In this document: positions 37,001 through 46,754 of the stretch, piece after piece
How positions within the stretch are numbered: position 1 is the first letter of the stretch
Layout: every line of letters begins with the position of its first letter
Assembly: GCA_027422505.1 (NCBI GenBank)
Contig: JAPQWV010000493.1
Coordinates: 62,001 to 126,000 of the forward strand
Direction: 5' to 3'
Origin: Craterostigma plantagineum
Lineage: Eukaryota > Streptophyta > Magnoliopsida > Lamiales > Linderniaceae
Length of the DNA: 64,000 nucleotides
Notes under the pieces: model-generated
Databases searched by the model: none
What the model was told of the DNA's origin: nothing
What the model saw: the letters and a program-made list of their open reading frames with translations, nothing else
Position numbers and translations under genes: made by a program

Positions 37001-40000
37001 GCATCTTCCCTGGTCCAATTGTGAAAGGCAAGGCTTCAAGGACACCACGAAGTGGCTCGATGGCTGCAGCCAACTCTCCTGCTAATGTTCTTCGAGTAGG
37101 GGGAACTTTGGAGAGCAGGGAACAGCCCCAAGGTACAGGCAAGATGTCTTCTATAGGAGGCATCAGTAATCAAAAGCGTCCGGTGTCAGTAGGATCACCT
37201 GCTCACCCGGTAACTCGATGGGTTGATCAGAGACCACAGAAACTATCTTGGACAAAGAGGACTAATCTTGTCCCGGTATCAAATAACGATGAAATGCAAA
37301 TGCAAGGTGAAGTATACACCATTCAGATTGTAGTCTTCGAATAAGTGTCACTGTCAGTAGACTCAGTGCTTCTTTCCCCAATAGTGCAATCCCTGAAATC
37401 AAACTTACATAATTAAAGCCGAAAATTGTCTATCTCCAGGTAGTTTTTTGGAAAGTGAAGAGACTGTTGCTGCGGAAAACGGAAACGAGAAATCATCGAG
37501 CATCAGAGATGGAGAAGAAAGACTAGTTTGTGGCAGCGGTTTTGGTCTTTCAGCCCCGATGAAAAAGAAAAAGACTATGATAAAGGAAGGAAGTGGTGAC
37601 GTTGTGAAAAGACAAGGGCGTAATGCAAGGGCTTCTCCATTTTCTAGGGTCAATGGTTCACCAACAACATATTCAATGGTCAATGCGGGGTCAAACAAAC
37701 CACCTCGAAATGTTAAGTTCACTTCCGCGAAGAATGGGAGGTACCAGACTAGATGATAGTTCTTGCAGTTGTAGTTGATCTCTGATTTTTTAACTTCTGT
37801 TTTTTCTTGACCAAATCCTCTTCCATTTTTGCAGCAAATATGGCCGTTCTTTGAAGAAGATAACGGATGGGAAAAGTTTCTCTCGTAATGGTCAAGTGGC
37901 AAATGAATGTTCTTCTGATCGTAGTGGTATCATCGAATGCTTCATGAACATATCTTTTTTCCTTTTCTGTTTCCTGCTTGTAACTGATATCAATGCTAAA
38001 GCAGTGGGATTTGTGAGTGCGATGTTTAGTATGGTAAAAAATTGCCACTTCAGTTAATGCCATGCCTGTGCACTATTTGCTAGTCTTTGATCCCTTCTCT
38101 TTGGAAGAATTATTAGTGTAGCAGCTGTAGCTCTGTGGTATTATGTTGAATTGCATGGAGTCTAGTTGCGATCAATCTTATGCGATCGTTTATCGATCTT
38201 TTGCGAATATGTACTTTCTAGTCTCATTGTCAACTTTGACATAGCTAGGATGAGGAATTACAAGAAGTATGGGTTTTACAAGTTTTTGACAACATTGATA
38301 CATTTTTCAGGGGTAACATATGATGACCATGAAGAGCTGTTGACAGCTGCAAATCTTGCTTGCAATTCCGCTGGTAGGCATTGAGACAATATTAAACATT
38401 CTAACGTTTCTTTCGGGATCACTTACTCTTTTCTTTACTTCATTCAGTTAATGCATGTTCAAGTGCGTTTTGGAAGACAGTTAAACCCTTATTTGCTTTC
38501 ATTGGCCCAGAAGAAAAATCATTTATATCACAGCAGGTAATTAGACGATTATCTAACAGTTGCGGATCTTTTGTCTAACTTCTATGCTGGTGCTCTGAAA
38601 TTTTTTTTTTGTTTATCAGATGAAGATGGCTGAAGAAACATACAGGGGTTTGTCTCAGAATCATAGGAATGAAAAAACTATATCAGAGCATTTGGTTAGT
38701 TGCTTGAACTTCTTTTGTCTCTTTTAAATAGCCGGTTTGATGAAACTCTATTCATCGGCGTACTCCTTGTTTCTAATCCTACTATTGTCCCTGGTTTTGT
38801 TCGATCACTTCAGGATGACTATGACCATGAAGAAATTACAGCTTCTGATGTTCTTTTTAGCAAGAAAAAGAGATGCACCAGAGTTGATAATGACTTGAAA
38901 TTATCAGTGGATGGAGCAGAATATGTTAAACCATTGCAGAATCCTTCTCTTTATGGGTCTTCAGATACAGAACTAAGATTTGATGTAGTTTCTCCGCTTT
39001 ATCAAAGGGTGCTGTCGGCTCTCATTCTGGAAGAGGAAATCGAAGAATTGGAAGAAACTGGATTTGGCAGATCAAGAGTTTCAATAAATGAATCATGTGT
39101 TTCTATGGATTCTGGAAGGAAACACGTACATGATATTCATATTCAGAAAGACAGTTCTCCACATGTCATACGTCCTTGTAATGGATATAAAAAATCGACC
39201 GGAGCGCTGCTGCCCAACATTGTTTATGTAATGGAGATCTTTTGCATATAAATGGTGTCTCTTGCTGTTCCCGAGGTGACCAGATGTGTCTCGAAGAAAA
39301 GCTTATGCTAGAACTGCAAAGTGTTGGTCTTTACTTGGAAGCCATGGTATGTTCCTGTGTGAAATAAAATAAGATAATTTGAAGGCTTTCTATTGAAGGA
39401 TTTAAGTGTCTTATTCCTTCGTGGAAAGTAATTTATTTTAACTTTTGTGGGGTTATGAGAAATGGCCATAAACCAGAATTCTTCGTTACTCCCCTCGTCA
39501 CGTCCTGTTCTTATAACGATTAACTTAGGTGTCGGTCTTATGACAGCCTGCCTTGGAAGATAAAGAAGATGAGTTAGGCGAAGAAATGGCTCAGCTGGAG
39601 AGGGAACTTCATGGACAGGTTAATTTTATTTTGATTCCAGTTATTTATTATAGTAGCATTGCTTAAGGTGTGTGCTTTCCAGGTCTTTTGTATGGTTGCT
39701 TTTCTCCCATGCTACCCTCACATCTTTTTTTGCTCTTGTGCTCTTTCTTGGATGTGCTTAAATATTCTGCCACGATATCTATTCATCACTTGTGACACTC
39801 AATTGCATTTCCATGGTCAATTTTTCAGGTGGAAAGTAAAAGGACGTGCTTGGATAAAGTACAGAAGGCTATTCTAGAAGGATCAGACAGTGAGAGGTTT
39901 ACATCCCCTAACTGGAATTTTGGTGCTACCGCTTCTTCGCTTGTTAATGAGAAATTATTTTAGTCAAATCATGTTATGACTGGTTCTGTTTATTCTGCAG

Positions 40001-41062
40001 GAACCTTGAGCAAGTTGCAATGGACAACCTTGTTGAGTCGGCGTACAAGAAGTTATTGGTTAGTATGTCTGTACTATTTCCTCCACTGCTTGGTGTCCAT
40101 AGCCATTTGCATATAGCAATATCAATACCTTTCACGTTATTGTCCGTCGCACATAATGAACCAAGACTCTTATCCAGTTGTTTAGTTTTTCAATTTCAAT
40201 TGTTCCCCGACACAGTTAAATCTATTATTCAAATCAGCAAGAGCATGAGATCCATCTTATGATTTGCAGGCAACTAAAGCAAGCTATGCTTCAGAACATG
40301 GCATTCCTAAAGTGCCAAAACAAGTCGCTTTATCTTTTGCCAAAAGGACACTCGTTAGATGCCAGAAATATGAAGAAAGAAGAGTTAGTTGTTTCTCGGA
40401 ACCTACTCTAAGGGAGATTGTTTACGCTTCACCTCCTCAATTCTCTGAGACGGAGCTGCTTTCAAGCACTAGCCTTGCAGTTGGTAAGTACTTGAAAACC
40501 GCAGTTTAACAAGAAAAGCCTATCTAAACTTCTTTAGCTTGTACACAATTAAACATATTTTTCTGTGGTTTAAGCAGATGGGTCCAAGACATCTGATGAT
40601 GTTGCTAGAAACGGTCCTCCATATAGCAGGAGTAAGAAGAAGGTAGTGTTTGTTGATGATGTCAGTGGTGGTTTTAGAGCATTGGTCTCCTCAGGTGAGG
40701 TAAAGGGGAAGAGAAGTGAGAGAGGCAGAAATTCGATTCCCAAGTCTGGTCGGGATTCTGGTCGTAAACCGAAACAGAAAACAGCTCAGCTTGGAACTAA
40801 TGCCTCAAATCCTCCTGCCAGTGAATTAGCCAGTAATAATGCCACCAAGAGAATGGATGTTAGATTATCGTCATCACGTAATAACGGTGCCTCTGCTGCT
40901 GCTACTGAATCTGTGGATATCGACTTTGGTATAGATGATTTAGGATTAGATGGGACCGGCGATTTGAATTCTTTGCTCAATTTTGAAGGGTTGCAAGACC
41001 ATGATTCAGTTGGCCTTGAGATTCCTATGGATGATATTTCGGAACTGAATATGTTATGCTAG
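34040..41062 (+). CDS. Large Ser-rich plant protein of unknown function (At2g19390/At4g29790-like), three frame breaks
   Basis: About 16 coding exons, starting MDRTSTSRFELGSVSPGPG and ending VGLEIPMDDISELNMLC. Recognisable family segments in order: FKQSAENRSFSSVK, GEVPSLSQMLNPIFTGDLK, LSMLNRFFEGFHSKKQRSGL, LNKRLRTSADSK, EKIRKLPSSGEGWYKKMKRK, VKGKASRTPRSGSMAAANSP, ISNQKRPVSVGSPAHPVTRW, VTYDDHEELLTAANLACNSA, SPLYQRVLSALILEEEIEEL, EEKLMLELQSVGLYLEAM, KKVVFVDDVSGGF. It is basic, disordered and probably nuclear; no catalytic domain is seen. Frame breaks occur near 34850 (one extra base in AAAAAAGGG), 36702 (one base lost in CCACCTTAAA) and 39203 (one base lost in GGAGCGCT). Exons on both sides stay conserved. 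The gene assignment is from memory of the family. Confidence 0.75.
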
Positions 41063-41597
41063 GTAGGGTGACAGACGATACCTCTCTGCTCTGTACAGTT
41101 TTTTGCATTTTTATTGCTGAGGTAGGGTGCAGCCTTTTACAAATATTGCCTAATTGGCTTCTATAATTATGAGGTTCTATGCACTTTTTTCCTCCAGGTA
41201 ATAAGTTTAATTATTTGAGTTGTCCCAAAGAGGTTTAAGAATTAGGGTTTAGGATTGCATATTGAGGTTTAAGGGTTAAGGTTTACAGTTTTTTAAGATA
41301 CTTGGGACCATCTCCAAAGAAACTAGAAAGATCAAAAAATTTCCCGAATCTTAAAATAAATCAAATGGATGTTATACTTCTCTCTCTTTCAATTAACGCA
41401 CGGATCATTTTGTAAGCATAAAATGAGTTTAATATTTAATAATTGCATTTAAAGTATTATTTTTATTTGTTTTAATAATTAAAGCACCTTATTAAAAATA
41501 ACAAAAGCATATAAAAAATAATTAGAAGGTTTTTTTAATTAAAAATATACTAGCAACATTTTGCTTATTTACTTAGATGTAATATAATATTAAATAT
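41063..41597. other. 3' flank of the Ser-rich gene, AT-rich
   Basis: T-rich 3' UTR followed by AT-rich DNA. Three GGTTTA.GGTTTAGG-like words (41235-41290: AGGTTTAAGAATTAGGGTTTAG, then AGGTTTAAGGGTTAAGG) resemble degenerate telomere repeats (TTTAGGG) but are too few and imperfect to call. Confidence 0.4.
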
Positions 41598-41844
41598 TAC
41601 TTCCTCTATCCCACAAATTACTTTTCAAAAATTAGTGGGCACGCAAATTAAGAAGTAGCTAATTAATTCAATAATTATTCCACCAAAACTTCATCTCCCT
41701 CCGCATTTAATAATTTTAAATAAAATTCATATTTCGAACTTCCTCTCTCTCCTCATTTAAGAATCATTTAGTTTTATTATTTGAACCATTTTTACCATAT
41801 CCGAAATAGAAAGGTGAAAAGAAATAAGTGAGACGGATGATGTA
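41598..41844. mobile_element. Stowaway-like (Tc1/mariner) MITE
   Basis: The left end TACTTCCTCTATCCCACAAA and the reverse complement of the right end (TACATCATCCGTCTCACTTA) match the plant Stowaway consensus CTCCCTCCGTCCCACAA at many positions. Length 247 bp and AT-richness fit the family. TA at each end would be the target duplication. It has no coding capacity. The divergence of the ends shows it is old. Confidence 0.6.
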
Positions 41845-42227
41845 TTATTTTTGAAGTTATAAAATTTGTAGGCCGTAAATAGTACAAGTTGGTGTGGAGT
41901 TGAATATTTTGAAAATGTACTTTGAGTTTTCGAACGAGTTAACACGATCGAAGAAGAATTAATGATTTTAAAGTTTGAGAATGTGTTTGACTTGAGATTG
42001 TGTGTTCGATCTATAATCTTTTACTTGATTTTTTAAATCAATTATTTATTATTATCATATTGAAAAAGTTTTGGGCGACCAAACAACTTGGCAACTTGCA
42101 AGAAAATAGATTTTTATATCCAATTAAAAGGGATTTTTAATCAAGTACATAGAAGAAATAAACATGAATCTGTAGTTCCTTCGCTGTCGAATCATAACAG
42201 ATCAAGGTCGTTCGTTCTTAACTAAAG

Positions 42228-42719
42228 CTAAGCAGCTCTTGCAGAAATATCCAAAGTCCGAGGTCTATCGTTTGGATCTATATAAAAAGCCCTCCGTGCG
42301 AAAGATCTCGGCACTGTAACGGTCAGAACTCCGTCGGCGTACTCCGCCGAGATTCCATCAACTTCAACTTGTAAGGGCAGTCGAAATTTCCTATTGAATG
42401 TCCCATGCTGTTCAACCGTCGGAGAAGACGACTCTGTTCTTATGATTAGGTACCTCGAATCCTCAATCTCAACTCTTATCTCTTCTTTCCTCAATCCTAA
42501 AGTAGAGCCCATATCAAGAAAATGAACAAAAAGCAATTTTTTTGAAGTATATACTATAATACCTGGAATTTCAGCTGAATAGATGTGGGATTCAGGGGTT
42601 TGAGTCCAGTGGACATAGTTTTCTTGGGGGATGTAATAACGATGAGGGAATGGATGAGCATGAGCAAATGCGAATGCGTAATAGTTGAAAGGTGAAGGAT
42701 TAACTGACTGAACCTCCAT
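42228..42719 (-). CDS. 15.4-kDa class V small heat shock protein
   Basis: Two exons (42719-42563, 42496-42228) give 426 nt, 141 aa. Splicing joins SAEIPG to LRKEEIRVEIEDSRYLIIRT, removing a 66-bp intron that is open in frame and could mislead a gene finder. The alpha-crystallin domain runs from about residue 35 to 130 with FNRKFRLPLQVEVDGISAEY and the conserved GVLTVTVP. The N-terminal arm is rich in Phe, Tyr and His (YYAFAFAHAHPFPHRYY). Small HSPs hold unfolding proteins as oligomers; class V acts in the cytosol. A TATA box and a heat-shock element lie upstream. Confidence 0.88.
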   Translation of the reverse strand: MEVQSVNPSPFNYYAFAFAHAHPFPHRYYIPQENYVHWTQTPESHIYSAEIPGIIVYTSKKLLFVHFLDMGSTLGLRKEEIRVEIEDSRYLIIRTESSSPTVEQHGTFNRKFRLPLQVEVDGISAEYADGVLTVTVPRSFARRAFYIDPNDRPRTLDISARAA

Positions 42720-42793
42720 GGATTTTTCTATTTAGAGGTAAAGAAATGCTTACCACGAACACTAAACTTGGTGAAAAGAAAGCATTGATAACT

Positions 42794-42803
42794 GTATTTA
42801 TAG
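42794..42803 (-). promoter_or_regulatory. TATA box of the small HSP gene
   Basis: The minus strand reads CTATAAATAC, 75-84 bp before the ATG. This is a near-consensus plant TATA box and fixes a leader of about 45-50 bases. Confidence 0.65.
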
Positions 42804-42922
42804 CGGTGGTTGTGGTTTTCCTATGTATATTATATTATATAAAGAAAATTGGATCTTTTAATTAGTGTCCGCCTCCCATCAGGGAAATCGTGAAATACAA
42901 TCATGATATTTCTAGTTTATAG

Positions 42923-42943
42923 TTCGTTGAAGATTCTTGCAAG
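42923..42943 (-). promoter_or_regulatory. Heat-shock element candidate
   Basis: TTCGTTGAAGATTCTTGCAA contains alternating GAA/TTC pentamers (nGAAnnTTCnnGnAn), about 125 bp upstream of the TATA box. This fits HSF binding, as expected for a small HSP promoter. A third, imperfect TTTCTAG block lies about 15 bp farther upstream. Confidence 0.5.
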
Positions 42944-43260
42944 TTGGGGTGTCTGTGTCTACCATACCAAGTTGTCAATTTGCTTAATATTCTTGTCTTG
43001 TCCCAATTGGGAAGAATAATTGTAGAAAACCCCATCCATTGTGACTTGCTAGTTTTCTACAACTAACACAACAGAGAAGCAAATAGAGAAGTACATATAG
43101 CATTAATATCAATCTTCAGTATCTCTCTCGAATTTACGTAAGAAATAAACTGGCAATTATACAACAAGAGAAAAGATTTCCGAAGGAGCCTTTGGGTCTG
43201 TCTGTCTATAGAGGTTAAAACCGCCTCCAAATTTGCTCTTTTCTTTTTCTTAATGCTCTC

Positions 43261-44289
43261 TCATGTCTGTGAGCTGCTACTGCCTTGCTTAGCGGCTTCT
43301 GACCTGCTAACTGTCATGAACGATTCTCCACAACCACACTGACCAGCAGAATTGGGATTGATGAATATAAACTCAGATCTGCCATGGCACCATATCAGAT
43401 GTAATAATGTTAGAAAAACCAGCAGTGTTCAATAAAAAGGGCTTGTTTTTCTCCGTCTGTTGGGATCCAACTGGAGCCAAGAAACAGTTCAAACAACCAG
43501 AATAGCAAAAAATTTCACTTCTTTAAATGACCTTCCAAAAGAAAGCATATGAATGAATCATTTACCATTAGTCAAGAACTGAAAAGATGCTTTACACACA
43601 AATGATTAGCAATTCAATTTGAAATCTATATACCTCAGCTTGTCATCAACGAAATCCATCTTGGTCCCTATGACGTGCATCAAAGCCTTGGGATCGACCA
43701 ATATCTTCACGCCTTTGTCCTCCACCAACTCATCAAACTTTCCCTTCTCATCTGAGGCAAGGAATTTACCAGTATAAGCTCTTATCTAAAAACGAGCATC
43801 CTTAAACAACCAAATTAACAAAAAATAAATAATAATACTGTAGCTAATATTACTCGGACGGATAGTCGGTCTCATCAGTTCAACAAAGAAAAAGTTCAAA
43901 ACTTCGGAAGAAATCGAGCTACCCAACCTCACAATTACATCATAGTTATCTAACAAGTGAGAGCTCATTCAGAAAACAAAGTTCCAAACGGATATATACC
44001 AATCCCAATAAACTCGCATCAATTCTAGCCTCAAGCGAACAAGATTCCGCATAAATCGAGATACCGACAACAGAAAAATAGGGGGAGAACAAACAAGGAA
44101 CAGGGTACAAACAGTATTTTGTACGAAATAGAGTTTCCACCCACCCGCGTAATTAAGGGTGTACGATAATCCATTGCACCCTCGAGCCTTCACCCCAAGC
44201 TTCAGAAACGATCTCTGCCTCTGCTCTAGAAGCTGGCGTATTCTAGCTGCGGCGGCGTCGGTTAACGACAGTACTTGCTTTCGCATCAT
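43261..44289 (-). CDS. IscA/ISCA1-type iron-sulfur assembly protein
   Basis: Three exons (44289-44145, 43751-43634, 43378-43261) give 381 nt, 126 aa, without frame problems. The A-type carrier fold is evident: [15 protein letters not shown], then [20 protein letters not shown] with the first conserved Cys, and the C-terminal [12 protein letters not shown] with the CxC pair. These three cysteines bind iron or a [2Fe-2S]/[4Fe-4S] cluster. The first exon begins [16 protein letters not shown] without a long presequence, as in plant ISCA1-like mitochondrial proteins. The last exon adds a Ser-rich tail (KQGSSSSQT). It acts in the same late mitochondrial Fe-S pathway as the NFU protein 16 kb away. 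Confidence 0.92.
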
Positions 44290-44790
44290 CTGAACTGAAC
44301 ATCGATCGATCGAATTCCGAGGTATGATGTACTATTTTGTCTCCTTTTGTTCCATCTCAGGCGTCTAGCTATGTGGTTGCGTCTTCCTTTTTCTCATGAT
44401 TCTAACGATATGGGCTTTGATCTAAGTTTGGGCTTTAGATAGCCCACTTTTAAAGCCAATAGGCCCATTTAGTAGTAAGAACATGAAGAAGTGTCTTTGT
44501 CAATATATATTAGGCAAAAATAGAAAATGAATAATAAACACGTCGTGACAGAAAACTCAATTATCAATTAATATCTGCATGATTGATGTAGCTGTGCACA
44601 AGCCACCATATAATAGTAACATGCAACATACAAAACAATAGTCCTTCATTTATTATATGAATATATACGAAGTAATATCATAATTTTATGTTATTTAAAC
44701 TTATTACATAACGAAAACATTGGTCTGCTTGTCATATCATTTGGCCCTCGAAATTCGATTGATTAACTCTCTGCAACGAAAATGTCCTAC

Positions 44791-45372
44791 CTATCCACCT
44801 TTCGCGTCTCGGTCGGATCTTTTCGACCCGCTCCGGATCAAAGACCCGAAAACCCTGAAAAATCCGACCCTTTTATCGCCTTCTGCACTCTTTGACCCGA
44901 TTCTCCCGGTGCAAGACACCCTCGGCGAGCTCGGTTCGTAGGGCTGGACGACGGCGGCGGCGGACTTATTCACAGCAGATTCGGATCGGGTCCTCGACAG
45001 AAACCGACCCGTTTTTATCGTCTTCTTCCTCTCATTCGCTCTGTCGCCGTCGTTATTGCTCCTCTGCAATTTGGGGAGTGCGAGAACCGACGACGACGAT
45101 GCTCCGCCTTGCTTTTTGTTCTGACCCATCGCCGTCGCGGCGGCGGATCTGTGCTGAAAGGAGGAGCTGCTGCCGTTCTTCAAGTTTCGGCCGCGGCCGA
45201 CGAGCTTCAGGGATGCTTTCCTTTGCATCATTGCGTTGCAGCTGAACCATTCAAGCTCGTTCTCCGCCGGAACGTTGAAGGATTCCGGCGGCAGATCGGA
45301 GGCCGTCGTCGTCGTCGCTTCTTCCGAGGTTGTCTTGTGATCATATTCTGACTTTGGTCCTGAATAATCCAT
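44791..45372 (-). CDS. Uncharacterised basic, Ser-rich plant protein, 193 aa
   Basis: Single-exon ORF with ATG at 45370-45372, preceded by a (GA)n-rich leader. The protein is basic and disordered. Its conserved-looking parts are ESFNVPAENELEWFSCNAMM, QRKASLKLVGRGRNLKNGSS, PSSPRVSCTGRIGSK and RVGFFRVFGSLIRSGSKRS. The PSSPRVSC-GRIG motif recurs in several small plant proteins of unknown role. There is no signal peptide or membrane segment. The frame is free of stops despite high GC, and opposite-strand ORFs lack such motifs, so the minus frame is preferred. Confidence 0.65.
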   Translation of the reverse strand: MDYSGPKSEYDHKTTSEEATTTTASDLPPESFNVPAENELEWFSCNAMMQRKASLKLVGRGRNLKNGSSSSFQHRSAAATAMGQNKKQGGASSSSVLALPKLQRSNNDGDRANERKKTIKTGRFLSRTRSESAVNKSAAAVVQPYEPSSPRVSCTGRIGSKSAEGDKRVGFFRVFGSLIRSGSKRSDRDAKGG

Positions 45373-45392
45373 GGCATGTATTTAGAGACGAA

Positions 45393-45419
45393 GGGAAGAG
45401 AGAAAGAGAGAGAGAGAGG
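45393..45419. repeat. (GA)n microsatellite in a 5' leader
   Basis: AGAGAGAAAGAGAGAGAGAGAG directly upstream of the basic-protein gene. CT-rich leaders of this type are common in plant core promoters. Confidence 0.8.
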
Positions 45420-45912
45420 TATAGAGATAATGGAATGAATTTTCAAAGAAAACATGTGAAATGTAGAATAATCGTAGGTCGAAGATAGTGACGAGGATTC
45501 AATGCAAGCTATTGTTTTTCCCTTGTAAGGACAAATGAGGTTTCAAATGTACAACTTTGAAAGAGATGGGTTCATATATCTTAAGACGCATATCATTCAA
45601 TGATATTTCAAATGAAGACACACGCTGACGTCATCTATTATGAGCATGGTGTGCAAGTAGACAGTTAAACCATAAGTAATCTTATATGTGTGTGTGTGTA
45701 AAGAGAGCAGTAAATACATAATATCATGCTAATTATGGAACTGAATAATGTAAAATTATAGGTTGATTTTATTCATTAACAGTGCTTATATTCTCGGGAA
45801 ATTTGTCATAAATGCCCCAAGTCCCTTGCTAACCTAGAAGGAAAGAGATAAGCTTAGTTAATTCAAGTTAAACATATTGCTAAGATATGGTTAATTCTTC
45901 ACAAATAAAATA

Positions 45913-46262
45913 ATGGAGAAGAAGGGCTTGGGTGCCTTGATGCTGTGCTGCTCACCCTTCTCATCATTACATGTAAGTACTCTTCGATCCCACAGAAACA
46001 CACACACACACAATCTTATTAGCTTGTCTCTGCTTAAAACTTTTCTGTAATAATCAACAAATTAATAAATAGGCCAGTAGACAAGACCACGGCCGTTGAA
46101 GCAACAGTTTGTTCAGCGGTTAGCAATCTGTTCGAAGGTTTTTGCCGAGTTCAAACCTGCCAAAAAGACTTGTTTGAAAGAAGGTTTTTCTCCGAGGGCA
46201 ATGCGAAAAGGAAGTTTCTTGCTAAATGCATCTGCTCTAAGCCATGCGTTGACCCTCCATGA
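45913..46262 (+). pseudogene. Plant defensin-like gene, frame-disrupted
   Basis: Exon 1 starts with ATG at 45913 (MEKKGLG) and encodes, across a frame change, a hydrophobic signal peptide up to a donor GTAAGT at about 45971. Exon 2 (about 46074-46262) contains a cysteine pattern of the gamma-thionin/defensin family: Cys, ten residues, Cys, four residues, Cys, and near the end KCICSKPC before the stop TGA at 46260-46262. In the uninterrupted frame only six of eight expected cysteines are present. The other two occur between about 46168 and 46220 in other frames, so small compensating indels interrupt the middle. The first flanks a run of five A at 46162-46166. Family members are secreted antimicrobial peptides. 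Either a decayed copy or assembly error. Confidence 0.65.
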
Positions 46263-46754
46263 AATGCTTAGTTATACCCATTGGAAATTATTACAGATAT
46301 AATAAAGATCATCTTTTTAGCTTACTACAATGGATCTTTCTGATAACTGCACATGTAATCAATTGATCTGTCATGATTGTTATGTGTTTGGAAAGCTTCT
46401 CAATATCATGATGCTGTTATTATTATTACACCATAAAGTTGCACAAAATCCCACACATTTGATCTCTTTACACTTTATATTATCTCATTCGCTGGGAGAA
46501 TCAAAGGAATGGAACACACTCAGTCTTCGACAGTTCAAGCATTTTTACGACCCAGTCTTCAGCTGGCACAGCCAAAAAGATCAAGGATGTAATAAGAGAG
46601 AAGAATTGACTTCTTTGATTACTCCTAATTGTACGGTTAATCTAGTAGAAACCCAGCAAATACAGTCTCGATTTGGACGGTAAAAACAGCAGATTGTATC
46701 GAGATTTCAGCAGGCACTATTGTACAAAGCCCACCGAAAAAAAGAGTAGCCTTT
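46263..46754. other. Spacer between defensin-like and hemerythrin genes
   Basis: Contains the defensin-like 3' flank and the 3' UTR of the minus-strand gene. A plus ORF at 46330-46683 has no recognisable features and is not called. Confidence 0.4.

Noticed and set aside
41235..41290. Interstitial telomere repeat
   Set aside because: Only a few imperfect TTTAGGG-like words with uneven spacing.
44892..45245. 117-aa plus ORF with Arg/Ser-rich text
   Set aside because: Antisense to the minus-strand basic protein, whose frame has conserved-looking motifs; the plus frame is compositional.
46330..46683. 117-aa plus ORF downstream of the defensin-like gene
   Set aside because: No recognisable features, AT-rich composition and no splice or promoter support.
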